Of a stretch of 64,000 nucleotides of DNA, positions 26,108-38,200 are shown one piece after another. The notes below the pieces were generated by a model. It ran no database searches and was not told the DNA's origin. It was given only the letters and a program-made list of their open reading frames with translations. Numbering within the stretch: position 1 is the first letter of the stretch; each line of letters opens with the position of its first letter. Location: contig JAZSFA010000164.1 of the NCBI GenBank assembly GCA_045531965.1, forward strand, positions 1 through 64,000, given 5' to 3'. The position numbers were made by a program, and so were the translations under genes. The DNA comes from CAMEON01 sp045531965 (GTDB lineage: Bacteria; Bacillota; Clostridia; Oscillospirales; CAG-272).

Positions 26108-26110
26108 GGT

Positions 26111-27181
26111 TTACCTCCTCATCTTGGGGTCAAGAGCATCACGCAGACCGTCACCCACAAAGTTAAAACCAAGTACGGCGATGATGATACAAATGCCGGG
26201 AGGTCCCCATACGTTAAAGTAGTTTTGAAGAATATTGGGATCCTCTGCCACAATATTGATCATAGTACCCCATGCAGCAAAAGGCGCACGGACACCCATG
26301 TTCAGGTAGGAGAGGGACGCCTCATACAGGATCATGCTACCCAGCGAAAGGGTCATGGACACAATAAGCTGAGGCATGACGTTGGGAATGAGATGCTTGA
26401 AGATCTTTCGGGGCACAGAATACCCCATCGCCTCGGCGGCGACCATGTATTCCTGCTCGCGGAGAGACAAAATCTGTCCGCGCACCAGTCGGGCTGTACC
26501 GGGCCAAGAGAACAGGGTCAGATATGCCATCAGATAGTAGATACGGTGCTGGGATTCCACGCCGGCGGAATCAAGCAACGTACCGATGATCAGCAAAATG
26601 GGGAAACCGGGGAGGCACATGAGGATATCGCAAATTCTCATGATGACATTATCTACCACGCCGCCAAAGTACCCGGCAATACCACCAAAGATGATACCGA
26701 ACAAGGTGACGGCAAAAACGGCAATAAAGCTGACCATCAAGGAGATCCGACCGCCATACATCAGACGAGTAAACACGTCACGTCCATCTTTGTCTGTGCC
26801 GAGAATGTGATCAGCATTAGGTTCTGCCAACGAGTTGATGGCTTTACCGGTCTCAACCACTTGAATCAGGGTAATTTCTTCACCGTTCACGGTAAAAGTG
26901 ACTTCCTGCTTTGTATATTCCACCTTGCCCGAAAAATCCTGCTCAGTTTCGCCCCAGGCATTGAACACCAAAGGACCGACCCAGCAGAAAAGGAACAAGC
27001 TGATGATCATCACAAGTCCGATCACACTCAGCTTTGAGCGAAAGAAGCGGCGCATGACCATCCGCCCGGGAGACATGAGGCGCACGTTTTTGTCCAGCGG
27101 CTCATGATCTTCCACCGTGGAAAGATCTTCATTTTCAAGGAGTTCCTGGTCAAGAAGTTTTTCGTTTTGATCGTTCATCAT
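26111..27181 (-). CDS. oppC: Oligopeptide ABC transporter permease OppC (with outer insertion)
   Basis: A 356-aa inner-membrane permease. Charged N-terminus (LLDQELLENEDLSTVEDHEP), TM1 near 55-78, then a long outer loop (about 80-145, QDFSGKVEYTKQEVTFTVNG) before the family segment HILGTDKDGRDVFTRLMYGGR. Five more helices follow, with the EAA-type loop EYMVAAEAMGYSVPRKIFKHLIPN that contacts the ATPases. The outer loop is longer than in typical OppC and may contact the oversized binding protein (inference). AGGAGG precedes the ATG, 10 bp after oppB. Confidence 0.94.
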   Translation of the reverse strand: MMNDQNEKLLDQELLENEDLSTVEDHEPLDKNVRLMSPGRMVMRRFFRSKLSVIGLVMIISLFLFCWVGPLVFNAWGETEQDFSGKVEYTKQEVTFTVNGEEITLIQVVETGKAINSLAEPNADHILGTDKDGRDVFTRLMYGGRISLMVSFIAVFAVTLFGIIFGGIAGYFGGVVDNVIMRICDILMCLPGFPILLIIGTLLDSAGVESQHRIYYLMAYLTLFSWPGTARLVRGQILSLREQEYMVAAEAMGYSVPRKIFKHLIPNVMPQLIVSMTLSLGSMILYEASLSYLNMGVRAPFAAWGTMINIVAEDPNILQNYFNVWGPPGICIIIAVLGFNFVGDGLRDALDPKMRR

Positions 27182-27191
27182 GTCATCCTCC

Positions 27192-28184
27192 TTAACCCAA
27201 TTTCACTCGGGGATCTACCACTGCGTACATCAGGTCTGCCAAAAGCACGCCCAACACACTGAGCAGTGCCAAGAACATATTATATCCCATGATAAAGGGG
27301 ATATCTGCTTCGATCATGGCCTTATAGGCGATGTTACCGATACCGGGCAGGTCAAAGACCTGCTCGGTAATAATCGCACCCGAGAAAAGTGAGGGCAGAA
27401 GTCCTGCCAGCGACGTCACAAGCGGAATCAAGGTGTTACGGAAGGCATGTTTATAGATAACCTTATGTTCCTTCAGACCCTTGGCGCGCGCGGTACGAAT
27501 ATAGTCAGAGTTGAGCACTTCCAGCATATTGGTTCTTGTCATTCTCATACGAGCGCCTATACTCAGTATGACTACCGTCAAAACAGGGATAAACATATGT
27601 TTGAGATAGTCAAGGAATAAAGCAATACCGGTATTCGACTGTGTAGCGTCCACAAGACCCGACGGCGGGAACCATCCCAACTTATTGGCAAACACGTCTT
27701 TCAACACCTGCCCAAAGAAGAAGGCGGGCAAGGAAATGCCGATCATAACGAGGACAGTCACCAAATAATCTCTGAAAGAATACTGGTGGGTAGCCGCGGT
27801 GATACCCAAGGGAATCGCGATCATGAACTCAAAGATGGTGGCGATAAAAGCTACCGCAAAAGACACGCCCATATGGTCGCGAATCACGTCAATAACGGGA
27901 GAACCATACTTAAAGCTGGTGCCAAAATCAAACTGGCAAAGCTTCAAAAGCCAATTGCCATAGCCTTTGAGGATGCCCACAAAGCTGTCATCCTCAAGAC
28001 CGTAAAGCTCTTTCATGCTTTGAACGGTCTCTTCGGGGATCACGGCGCCGCCTTGGTTCATGGCTGCGATCTTATTTTCAATGAAGTCCACGGGCATGGA
28101 TCTGACCAAAATATAAATGATCAGCGACACACCAAGAAGGATCAGCACCGAAAGCCCCAATCTTTTAATTATATATTTTACCAT
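27192..28184 (-). CDS. oppB: Oligopeptide ABC transporter permease OppB
   Basis: A 330-aa permease with the OppB/DppB-type start KYIIKRLGLSVLILLGVSLIIY, an outer segment (DFIENKIAAMNQGGAVIPEE), the FDFGTSFKYGSPV motif, and the EAA loop DYIRTARAKGLKEHKVIYKHAFRN. The C-terminal helix ends in ADLMYAVVDPRVKLG, typical of the family. It lies 27 bp after oppA and forms the channel with OppC. Confidence 0.95.
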   Translation of the reverse strand: MVKYIIKRLGLSVLILLGVSLIIYILVRSMPVDFIENKIAAMNQGGAVIPEETVQSMKELYGLEDDSFVGILKGYGNWLLKLCQFDFGTSFKYGSPVIDVIRDHMGVSFAVAFIATIFEFMIAIPLGITAATHQYSFRDYLVTVLVMIGISLPAFFFGQVLKDVFANKLGWFPPSGLVDATQSNTGIALFLDYLKHMFIPVLTVVILSIGARMRMTRTNMLEVLNSDYIRTARAKGLKEHKVIYKHAFRNTLIPLVTSLAGLLPSLFSGAIITEQVFDLPGIGNIAYKAMIEADIPFIMGYNMFLALLSVLGVLLADLMYAVVDPRVKLG

Positions 28185-28211
28185 AATTTCAATTCACCCC
28201 GACAGTGTTGA

Positions 28212-30791
28212 TCAGTCGGCAAATTCGATCTCCCAGATGTGATCCAGGGGAGACGTGTAAGGATTCAGCTCCTCAGGACTAGGGATGGAGTTCGCATCAA
28301 TCACGTTGGAATCGTACGCGTACAGCACCATTCTCTGGTATACGGGCAGTTCCACAGCCAGATCCAGCACCTTGCTCATAGCTTGCTCGTAAAGCTCGGT
28401 ACGGGTTGCCTGATCCTCGGTCTCGCGCGCACTGTCGATCAGCTCACTCAGAACATTCAGAATCTGGGTTTCCTCAGGATAAGTAGCGGGAGACGCCAGA
28501 ATCTCACGGTAGCCCCATGCCAGCGTGCTGGTAGCAGAAGAATTCTTGTGGTATACCTGATACATGTCAGGGTCAATGGTAGAGCCCCAAGCGGCAGCCC
28601 AAACGGACAGAGAACCGGTGGACAGCTTGGTCAGCGCCTGCGTATCCGGCACCACCTCGATGTCCCAACCGCATTCGTTCAGAAGATCGGCGGCGGACTG
28701 GAAGGTCTGGTAGGTAGGATGCTCGGTCAGGTTGGCACCCGCAATGGTAAAGGTAATGGACAAAGCGGAGTCACCGGCGGATACGCCTGCAGCCTCCATA
28801 TAGTCGAGAATCGCGGTCTTGGCTTCTTCTCTGTCAAAACGAATGGCAGGATAGCTATGGTAGTTATCGCGGCTGACGTTGCCGTCATCGTCCTTAGGAT
28901 ATGCCCAGGACACAGTAGACATGGGCCAGTAGATGGTCTCAGCCATACCGGTAGAATAGTAGGACAGCGCCAGGCTGGTGTTCATGGCAGTCATGATTGC
29001 CTTACGGATGTTGATATTGGGCACCTTGCCGGCATTGATACCGATATAACCGTAACCCAGCTGCTTGGTCCATGCCTTCTCCACACCCTTGTCTGCCATC
29101 CCATTGATGCGGTCGATGTTGTCCTGCGTAAACTGAGGCGTGACGAAGTGAACAGAGCCGGATTCCAGCGCGTTCAAAGCATTGGATGCGCTGACCACCT
29201 GATATCTGATTTTCTCGATCTTAGGCTGACCCAAGAGGAAGTTGTTGTTTGCCTTGAAATATACAACGTTGTTGCTATAGAAGTCGGTGCCGGAAGGATT
29301 ATCGGCATTTTGGTTGTTGGTTGCCATGTAGGCACCTGCACCCATCGGAACTTTGACGTTTCTAGGGGACTGGATCACGTCGGTATGGAACTCGTATTTA
29401 CCGTAATCCACGCCAAACTTGTTATTGGGAATATCCACTTCATAGCCCTCGGCATAGTAGTGCTGGGGAGCTACGGAGAAGGCAAAGTTCCAAATGGCCT
29501 TGGGGTCAACGCCGTTGATGGTGATCTGAAGCACGTCGTACTCGCCCTCGTTCTTAACCGTGCCATCCTCGTTGTGTTCATGAGCCACGGTGTACGTACC
29601 GTTATTAGCGGTAACCGTGGTCTTGTCGGAGGTGTGACCGAGAGAAACAATACCGGAAATGTTCGGGATCGCCAACTGACCGTCCTTCACGTTCTCGTGG
29701 AGGATAACTTCCTTAGCCTCGGCGGTATATTCGGTCATCAGCTTCTGTGCAGTAGCCCAGTACATGAGGATCATGTGCAGCTCCTGCTCCACCTTGGAAT
29801 CATACACATACTTGATCGCAGATTCCTTATCCTTAACCACGTCGGGGTTATAGAGGCGGGTAACCTTCTTGATCTGAGACTTGATGTCCTTGTTGTTTTC
29901 GTCCTTTTCGTACTCGATGTTCACATAGCCTTCGGCGTACATGAAGGAAGTGACCTCGTCAAACTCACCGGTGGACTTATAGGGTTCTTCCAGATAAGCT
30001 TCCTTAGCAGAGGTATAGTCGGTGTTCAGCTCCTCCTTGAAATACTGGAGAGCCTTCTCATAGTCAGCCTTCAACTGATCCACCGTCACCGATGCAGGAT
30101 CGTTGGAGACAGCCTCCTTATAACCGGAAGACAAGCTGTGCGTGTTGATGGCGTCAATCATTTGGCTATAGCTTGCGCTGTAAGAGCCCTGCGTCTGTGT
30201 ACCGCCAATAGCCATGAACAGGTTGATCAGTTCGTTGATTCTGTTCTTGGCACGGCTGGTCGCATTCTGAGAAATAGTATCGTCGGTATTGGTGGAATCA
30301 GAACCAAACACCTGGGTACGATAGTCCTGCAGACCAACGATATCCGTGGAATACATGGTATTGGAACCAGTATATACGGGATCCAGATAGACGTACAAGT
30401 TGAACATAACGTCTTCAATGGTCAGGGGCTGTCCGTCAGAGAACTTGATACCATTCTTGATGACGAAAGTATACGTGGTCTTGTCGGACGCGCTGTCGTA
30501 ATTGATGGCATAGTCCTTAACAACCACAGCATGCTCGTCGCCGCAAGCCACGACGACCTTACCGTCTGCGTAGTCGGTGGTCAGCATACTGATCTGGGTC
30601 ATACCCACGATGGTACCGTCAGGAGCTGTAGTTGAATAGAAGGGATTGAACAGTCCGTCCAGCTCCTCGGTCATGATGACCAAAGCATCGGGCTTCCCTT
30701 TGCTCTGTTCCCCGCCGCAGGATGCAAACACAGCTACACATCCCAGAAGCATAGAGACGCAAAGAATCAAGCTGAGAATTCTTGTCTTCAT
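28212..30791 (-). CDS. oppA: Oversized oligopeptide-binding lipoprotein OppA (SBP family 5)
   Basis: An 859-aa lipoprotein (lipobox VFASC, Cys25). Family 5 binding proteins are usually 500-600 aa. The start is canonical (ALVIMTEELDGLFNPFYST, YTFVIKNGIKFSDGQPLTIEDVMFNLY). Family segments resume late (VRNVKVPMG-like region, ALESGSVHFVTPQF, GYIGINAGKVPNINIRKAIMTAMN, SAADLLNECGWDI). About 280 extra residues lie between, mostly charged and helical (about 140-430). It binds peptides outside the cell for OppBCDF. GGAGGAAAG precedes ATG 30791; an upstream ATG would spoil the signal peptide. It lies 51 bp after the InlB lipoprotein gene. Confidence 0.92.
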   Translation of the reverse strand: MKTRILSLILCVSMLLGCVAVFASCGGEQSKGKPDALVIMTEELDGLFNPFYSTTAPDGTIVGMTQISMLTTDYADGKVVVACGDEHAVVVKDYAINYDSASDKTTYTFVIKNGIKFSDGQPLTIEDVMFNLYVYLDPVYTGSNTMYSTDIVGLQDYRTQVFGSDSTNTDDTISQNATSRAKNRINELINLFMAIGGTQTQGSYSASYSQMIDAINTHSLSSGYKEAVSNDPASVTVDQLKADYEKALQYFKEELNTDYTSAKEAYLEEPYKSTGEFDEVTSFMYAEGYVNIEYEKDENNKDIKSQIKKVTRLYNPDVVKDKESAIKYVYDSKVEQELHMILMYWATAQKLMTEYTAEAKEVILHENVKDGQLAIPNISGIVSLGHTSDKTTVTANNGTYTVAHEHNEDGTVKNEGEYDVLQITINGVDPKAIWNFAFSVAPQHYYAEGYEVDIPNNKFGVDYGKYEFHTDVIQSPRNVKVPMGAGAYMATNNQNADNPSGTDFYSNNVVYFKANNNFLLGQPKIEKIRYQVVSASNALNALESGSVHFVTPQFTQDNIDRINGMADKGVEKAWTKQLGYGYIGINAGKVPNINIRKAIMTAMNTSLALSYYSTGMAETIYWPMSTVSWAYPKDDDGNVSRDNYHSYPAIRFDREEAKTAILDYMEAAGVSAGDSALSITFTIAGANLTEHPTYQTFQSAADLLNECGWDIEVVPDTQALTKLSTGSLSVWAAAWGSTIDPDMYQVYHKNSSATSTLAWGYREILASPATYPEETQILNVLSELIDSARETEDQATRTELYEQAMSKVLDLAVELPVYQRMVLYAYDSNVIDANSIPSPEELNPYTSPLDHIWEIEFAD

Positions 30792-30842
30792 TTTTCTTTC
30801 CTCCATATATGTATAAAAAATTGTTGACAATGGGGTCTCGGA

Positions 30843-32186
30843 TCAGGATCCGAAAGTTACGGTGATAACACCACTGACCGGATCTGTCTCCACCGTACAA
30901 GCGGCGCCCTCTTCGGCAGATGCCGTGACATTCGTATGGTTCACACCTTCGACAGTTCCCTGACCATAAATCAAACCAATGGCATAGTCACCGGGATAGC
31001 AATTGGCACCAATCACTAACGTGCCGCTGATTTGAACGTCTGCAAGCACGACACCATCCGAAAGTGTACCGGTCAAAAGACCGAAGGAAGCGCCCTGCAT
31101 ACGGGAGCCCGCGCCAATCTTATATGTAACATTTTCGAAAATAACGTCGCGGATCTCAGCAGAGTCGGACAGACTTCCGAAAATACCACCATAGTAGGCC
31201 TGTATATCGGCTTGCTCAACCGTCACGTTCATAATTTTGTGTCCGTTGCCCATGATCTTACCGTTGAAAATACCGGTAGCCAAGGTAGGCGACCAAACCG
31301 TGTTAGAAAAATCCAAATCCTCATACAGGATATAGTTGCCGTTCAAGCGGCTGTTGTTTTTGAACTGCTCCGCATTGTAAATATGGAACCAATCGCCTTC
31401 CAGCCAAGTGGTATACACCGCGATACGATCCGTGGTGGAAGTGCCCGTAGCGGGGTCCCAAGTTCCGGTCAAGACTTCGGGTGCTGCCTCAGACAATGTG
31501 GCATTCATGTAAGCCTTGTCAAAGGTCTTTCCGTCCATCTTAGGGAATTTCTTCATATCAATCTTGCCAGTTTTTTCACTCCATTCAGGCAGATCCAAAG
31601 AAACCGCCTGAACCGTTTCAATCAAGGAGATTCCCTGATCGTTCACTTCATAAAAATCGAAATTAAAGTAAGGAACCCATGCGGCATACAGTGTCATGTA
31701 ATTCTCACCGGCGCTATAATTTCCATTGGGATCAAGCGTCAACGGTTCGTCAAAGTTCCAAGGTTTCGCATAGACGTAACCTTGTGCGTTACCGCTTTCG
31801 GAGCAAAGCTGACCGTATTCATCCAACGCCTCTCCCTGTTCGTTGACGCGGGGGGTGCGTTCCTGATACCAACCGGCAAGGAAATGACCGTTGTTAGATA
31901 CAGAAAAAGCATTTTGACCGCGCGCATCATCGTCAGGCGTCAGCAGATAGGTATACTTCTCTCCGTTTGCATTTGTTTTCATGTCGTCCAGCGCGTATAC
32001 GTCTACAACAGACACGTCATTCGTACCCGCAAAAACGCCGTCTCCAACGTCATAGCGAATACTGACCGTGAAGCCTTCGCGCTCCAGCTCGGCATAAGTA
32101 TCTCCCCATTTGCCACAAGCCGCGACACAAACCGTCACAGCCAACAGCAGCAAGGACAGACATAATAGCTTGCCAATTTTCCTCAT
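30843..32186 (-). CDS. Lipoprotein with InlB-type repeats and a GLUG-like beta region
   Basis: A 447-aa lipoprotein (lipobox VAAC, Cys24). Residues about 38-170 and 172-268 resemble Listeria-Bacteroides/InlB repeats (FLAGWYQERT, TLYAAWVPYF, YTTWLEGDW). Residues about 280-420 read as a GLUG/beta-helix stretch (GIFNGKIMGNGHKIMNVTVE, YYGGIFGSLSDSAEIRDV, FGLLTGTLSDGVVLADVQ). Such modules usually mediate adhesion or binding at the cell surface. It is placed between the giant protease (46 bp) and oppA (51 bp), so it may capture substrate or scaffold the protease next to the importer (inference). Confidence 0.83.
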   Translation of the reverse strand: MRKIGKLLCLSLLLLAVTVCVAACGKWGDTYAELEREGFTVSIRYDVGDGVFAGTNDVSVVDVYALDDMKTNANGEKYTYLLTPDDDARGQNAFSVSNNGHFLAGWYQERTPRVNEQGEALDEYGQLCSESGNAQGYVYAKPWNFDEPLTLDPNGNYSAGENYMTLYAAWVPYFNFDFYEVNDQGISLIETVQAVSLDLPEWSEKTGKIDMKKFPKMDGKTFDKAYMNATLSEAAPEVLTGTWDPATGTSTTDRIAVYTTWLEGDWFHIYNAEQFKNNSRLNGNYILYEDLDFSNTVWSPTLATGIFNGKIMGNGHKIMNVTVEQADIQAYYGGIFGSLSDSAEIRDVIFENVTYKIGAGSRMQGASFGLLTGTLSDGVVLADVQISGTLVIGANCYPGDYAIGLIYGQGTVEGVNHTNVTASAEEGAACTVETDPVSGVITVTFGS

Positions 32187-32232
32187 TTTTATATACCCTT
32201 CCTTAAAGGACGTTGATCATACCGAAGAGACC

Positions 32233-35200
32233 TCAGGTCTCTTCGGATTCATCTTCGCTTGCAGGCATCTCCGCAGCATCAGCAGATGCCTCGGACGCCT
32301 CCTGCGTTTCATCGTGATTTACCTCTGCGGTCTCGCCTTGGGATACCTTACCCTTCTTTTCCTTGACCTTTTTCTCTTTTGCCTTTTTCTCCTTGGGTGC
32401 CTTGGGGGTTTGAGTGCGACGACCGATCGTCCGCGCCAGAACAATGGCAACCATGACAAGAGCAATCAGGAGAGAAACAACGGAGATTACTGTGAGGATC
32501 ACGACCTGCTTCTCAAGATCCACAGGCTGATCGGTATCGGGCTCGGTCTCATCTCCGGTTTCCTCACCGTTTTCCAGATACTCCAAATTGGAAATACGCT
32601 TTTCGGCTTCCAAAAGCTTGGCGTATTCTTCGGTGACAAGACCTCTCTGCTCGTCAGTAGAAATCAGATTATAGGCTGCGCGTGCCGCCTCGACAAGCGG
32701 CTTATCAGACAGAGCAACCATCTCAGGCAGAAGGTTTACAGCTTCAATGAACGCCTTGGTCACATCGTCTGCCGCCGCAGCACCATCAATGAAGGTGGCA
32801 AAATACTGCTCCATAATAAAGGTATCGTAATGCTGACCGTTGACAGGACGAACCACCGTGATGGGATGCTCTACATAGCCAATATAATCGATAAAGTTAG
32901 CACCGTAGAAAATGTTGAAAGGCAGATCGGTGGCATTCCACATGAAGTAGGGCAGGATCTCAATGCCTTCATAGGTTACCTGTGTGACACCGTCACCCAA
33001 AACATACGTGTAAGTTCCCTTACCGGGCAGATGCTGACCGCTGGCAAAATACTCATAGTCGTATGCTTCCTCCAGTACAGGTGCTTCATAAGAACTGAAG
33101 GCTACCGTGGTTAACTTTTCACAAGCATAGAACGCCTTATGACCCACAGCCATCAGGGTCTCGGGCAGAACCACATAGGTCACGTCAGTACCCGCGCAAG
33201 CCATTTCACTGATACGGGTCGTACCATCGGCTACAGTAAAGGTCTTCTGTCCTTCCAAAGGAGCAAAGGTGATCAGCTCCAGACCGTTAGGTACCACGCG
33301 ATAGAGAGAGCCGCCAATGACACGAACCGTCTCGCTGATAGCATAGGTATCCGTAGGAACCATGTAGTCCTTGCCGTTGAAGGATTCCAACGTCTCGCCT
33401 ACGAAAGCGGAAACGCGGCACATAGCGAAGGGATTGTCGCCCAAATCAGCGAGCGCAGAACCCAGCTTTACAGTCACATCGGTAACATTTTCCTTAAGGA
33501 ATGCCTGTGTACCGATATAGGTCGCGGCGGACAGATCCAAGTCGACGAGTGACGTATATGCAAAAGCATAATCGCCCACAGAAACAGCCTTGGACAGGTT
33601 AACAACCTCAGAAAGCTTCTCACTGTAAGAGAAGGCACCTTCACCCACCGTTGTCCCCTCTGCGAGAGTAACCTTGGTGAGGTTCAGATTATTGTAGAAT
33701 GCATAAATACCAATGCTTGTGCAAGCAGGCAGTTGCACTTCTGTCAATCCGGCTTCTGCAAAGGCGTTATCCCCCACAGAAGTGACACGGGACAGATCAA
33801 TTTCTTCAAGCGCCGCGCATCCCATGAAGGTGCGAGCGGGAATCTCGGTCAGGTTACCGTCCAACTTGACAGATACTAGGTCTCTGCAGTAAGCAAACGC
33901 GTCAGCACCCAGCACAGAAACTTCGGAGAGATCAACTGCGGTCAGTTTGGCTGCGTAATAACGGTAAATGTAGTATCCCTCTTCATCCACAGCGGGTGTT
34001 GTCATCCCGGAATCAGCGTACACATACAGTACGTCGCCAGAGAACGCCGCAGAACCGATCGATACAACCTTCGAGAGATCGATCTCTTTGAGGGAAGCCG
34101 CGTTATAGAAGGCACGGCTGCCGATCTTCACGCCTTGACCCAAGGTCACCGTTTCCAGTTTGGCGGCTCCCATAAAGGCTTCTCTGCCCAAGGTTACGTT
34201 ATCACCCACGGTCACACTGGTCAAGGGAGAGGTGTAAACAAAGTAGTAGATCCGGTCATTGGCAGATAATTTCTCGTTGGCACTTTCAAAATTGCTATTC
34301 GCATTCAATGCGAAGGCTCGATTGCCAATCACGGCATTCTTACCGATGGTCACAGATGCGAGAGACTGGCACTCGTAGAATGCGCGGTCACCCACGGTCA
34401 TGCCTTCGGGAATGCTCACAGACGTAATCTTTGTGCCCAGGAAAGCCGCTTCGCCGATCTCTTTAAGAGATTCAAAGGAAGGTGTCTCGGTCAACGCGGT
34501 ATGAGCAAAGGCATATGCACCGATCTCCGTCAGTTGACCCAAAGTGACGGTTGCAAGGTTCGTGCAACCCGCGAAGGCATAGTCGCTCACCGCCGTTACA
34601 CCGGGCATGATGACAGAAGTCAAGCCCGTGTTTCCGGAGAACGCGCCGGCAGCCACCGACACAACGCTACTATCTACCTTAAACTCGCCCTTCACAGCCG
34701 AAGATACCATCATCAACTGTTTGCCGTCGGCGCTCAGAATGTACTGACCGTTACCACCCACTTTAAAAGCGGTGTTGGCAGCATCTACAGCGAAAGTTTT
34801 AACAGGTGCGCCGGCAAAGGCATACTCGCCGATCACCGCCACGTCTTTACCCAGATTCACGGAAGTCAACGCCGCGCAACCGTTGAAGGCGTAAGCAGGA
34901 ACCACTGCGGTATTGACAGTGATGGTCTCAAGCGCCTTACAACCCGAGAAAACAGACTTACCCAGCTTAATGAAGTCCGCCTTAATGGTCACATTCTTCA
35001 AAGACTCACAGCCTTCAAACACACCGATACCCAAGGACTGGGTTTTCTCAGAGAGGATCATACCAGCCAACTTCTTATTGCCGGCAAACGCATAGTCGGA
35101 AACGGCAGTAGCGCTGTCAAGAGAGATCGTCCCCTTCAAAGCACAGCCGTTAAAAGCGTTTTGGTTGATAAACTTCACGTTCTCGATACCCTTGACTTCC

Positions 35201-38200
35201 ATGAGGGACGTACAGCCATAGAAAGCGCCGTAGTCGATTTTGGTTAAAGTAGAAGGCAGGGTCACCCTCTTGAGGGCAGTCAGATTTGCAAAGGCGTATG
35301 CGCCGATAGACTCTACACCCTCGGGAATAATGACTTCTTCAATGGTATCGTCGCCTAAGAACCAAATCTTGGTGGCGGTGGGATCATCTTCGGAAATTTC
35401 ATCTCCGGGACCCTTATCAACATAATCAAAATTGGAGAAAGCAAACTGGTCAATGGCAGTAATGGCAAGGTCGGCAGGAATATGCACCAGACCGCCATTA
35501 CCGTAGTAGTGGGTCAGACTGGGACCTGTGGTAATATACGGGTCCTTAACCTCAATGTTGATGGATTGAGAATAATACGTATTGACATAATCCTGACTTA
35601 CATCCTGGCGCATGGCAACACGAACCGAAACAGACGCAAAACCTTCAGCAACAGCTGTGATCTTACCGTTTTCATCCACAGTCACAATATTCTCGTTACT
35701 GGATTCGAATACCACCTTAGTGTGCTCAGGGAAATAAGCATCCAGCTTGTATCGCAGAGACACGGCTTCGGAGGGATACATGGACAGGCTGTAGTTAGAG
35801 CCAACGAACTTGCGCTCATCACCCGTGGAGCCGATCTCGCGTTGAGTGCTGTCCAACTGGTAGTAAGCCTTATCCACATAGTAGCCCTCCAGAACGAAAT
35901 TGTTGGTCACGGGCTTGTCGTATTTAACAAAACCTTCGTCTCCTTCTCCCAAAACAGTCAGGGGGAAGGTCGCCGTTTTCTTGGTGACAGGGTCGCGGGC
36001 AACCACCACGCAAGTACCGGGTGCTACAGCCACCAACTGATTGTTCACCGTGGTTGCTACCGCAGGCTTAGTGGTCGAGAATTCCAACAGTTGAGACCAT
36101 TCCGTGCCGGGGTATACCAGAGGCTTCAGATCGTAGATCTGATTGGGACTGAGGGTCAGCTCGGTCTCTTCGAAATAAAAGTCAGTGTACTCATCAGGAA
36201 GCTCAATCTCATAAGTACCCACGTTCAGCGCATAGTCGTATGCGACCACGGTGAAGGTGTTCTTGTTGATCGCATTTTTGCGGATCTCATCCACATAGTC
36301 GGTCAACTCATAAACTACGTAGCTGGTTCCGTTAAATTCGGAATAGATGGGCGTAAGATAATGATCAAAAGTATTGAGCATGGCGCCGGTTTGGGTATTG
36401 CCCACGTAACCCACATACATCGCCATAGAATAGTGGTTATCATATACGGCGACTTTGGCGTACAGGCGATCCTTCTTTTCGGTCTTGTCATACTCTGTAT
36501 AGAACTCGCAGCCGGTGACCGCGGGTGCCTCAAAGTCAGCAACGAAGGGGAATTCAAACTCATTATTCAGGTTGGTATCCGTACCGTCATTGTCCCAATC
36601 AAGGTTTGCCTTGAGGTTAACCGTATAGGTAGCATTGTTCCGCAGATTGTACTCCGCGGCATCAAATTCAATTTCCACGTTAGCCGCATAGATGGAGCCA
36701 CCGTCACCATAAGACTTGCGGATATCCTTCTCCACCGAACTGAAAATCACTTCACCTGTGGCATCATCGGTAATGGTCACCTCAATGGACTTAGCATTAC
36801 GCAGAAGTCCCGCCCAGACATAGCGCAAAGAGTGAACGGTGCCTTCCTGGTTGGAAAGAGAAATATACTTACGGTCAGCGGAAATTTTCTTAGCCGCGGG
36901 ATCCTGCTCAAAATAATAGGCACCCAGATAACCCACAAAGTCGCTCTCGATGCCGCCCACAGGACGAGTAGCGTAAGCATCGGGAAGGGTCTTATCAAGG
37001 AGGTCGATGGAATCGTCCAGCTCATCCTTGTTGGTTTCGTAGTAGTCGATATCAAAGATAGGCGCTACAGACCAGTCACCGTAGAAACCAAGGTAGGGAA
37101 CATTCAGATCGATACCGCTTTCTTCGGTGCAGTCCAGCGTGACAAAACCTTCTACGTACATACCGTTTTCAAAGGAATCGTCCATATACTTCTTATCGGC
37201 GTCGCTCAACGTGATGGTTACCACTACATCAGCTATGCTGTTGCCGTTCACAGTCAGCGTTGTTCCCTCCACTGCACCGTTCGTAGCCGTAACGGTGATC
37301 GAGGCTCCCGTCAGCTGATAGCCCTGCTCGGTAACCGTGGTTTCGCCATCATTGGTCTTGGTGTCGCTGACCCCTTCGGTCATTACCCATGCCCCCACGT
37401 TATAGGAAAGAGCGGAGCCGCCGAAATTGTTGACGGAGAATTTCAAGGTATAGATACCTGTCTTAGTGGGATCGTCGCCCAGCTCGATTTTTGCCTTGTC
37501 CATCAACTCACCGCTCTTGCGGTCATACGTCATGATATAAGCCTTGGTGGCGGCGGTAGCATTAAGGTTTGCCAGACCCGCGCCTTGCTTTCTGACAGAA
37601 TAAGGCAGACCGTTGGAGTTGATCACGATATCCGCAGTGGACATGAGCAGGCGGTTGACCAGCGCTGCCACTTTGACGTTATCATCGGCGATATCCTTGA
37701 AGTTTTCCTTGACATACTGGCGCACGAGGGCAACCACGCCTGCCATGTTGGGACAAGCCATGGACGTACCCGAAATGCGGTCGTAATCCTGTCCCGGAAT
37801 AGATGACAGGATGGAACCGCCGTGCGCGGTGATCTCAGGTTTGATCTGGAGATCGGGGGTAGGTCCCCAAGAAGAGAAGTCGGACATGAAGGGACCTGAG
37901 GACTGCTTCTCGCCTACAGTGATCGAACCCGTACCTGCCTCAGCCATCATCTCACCGTCATCCTGCGGAATGGAGCAAACCGCGATGGTGGTGTCACCCA
38001 CGTTCATCTTGATCTCACCGGAGACGTTATTATAAATGATAATACCCGCCGCCCCCATGGTCTGCGCCACGTTTGCCTTTTCTTCGAAAGTTGTTGAACC
38101 TCTGGCAACCAAAACGATTTTGCCGCTTACGTCAATACCTGAATAGTCGGCATTACGACCGGCACCGGGGATGGTCACATACTCAAAAGTGTATGTCCCG

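Noticed and set aside
28239..30635. 798-codon open frame antisense to oppA
   Set aside because: It mirrors the codon positions of oppA, lacks a ribosome site and shows no family motif, while the oppA strand has clear lipobox and SBP motifs.
33500..35400. Repetitive DNA that could suggest a CRISPR or satellite array
   Set aside because: The repeats are imperfect and in frame, encoding BspA-type leucine-rich repeats; there are no constant repeat/spacer units.
35482..37806. 774-codon open frame antisense to the giant protease
   Set aside because: A shadow of the real gene caused by its codon bias; no recognisable domain and no translation signals.
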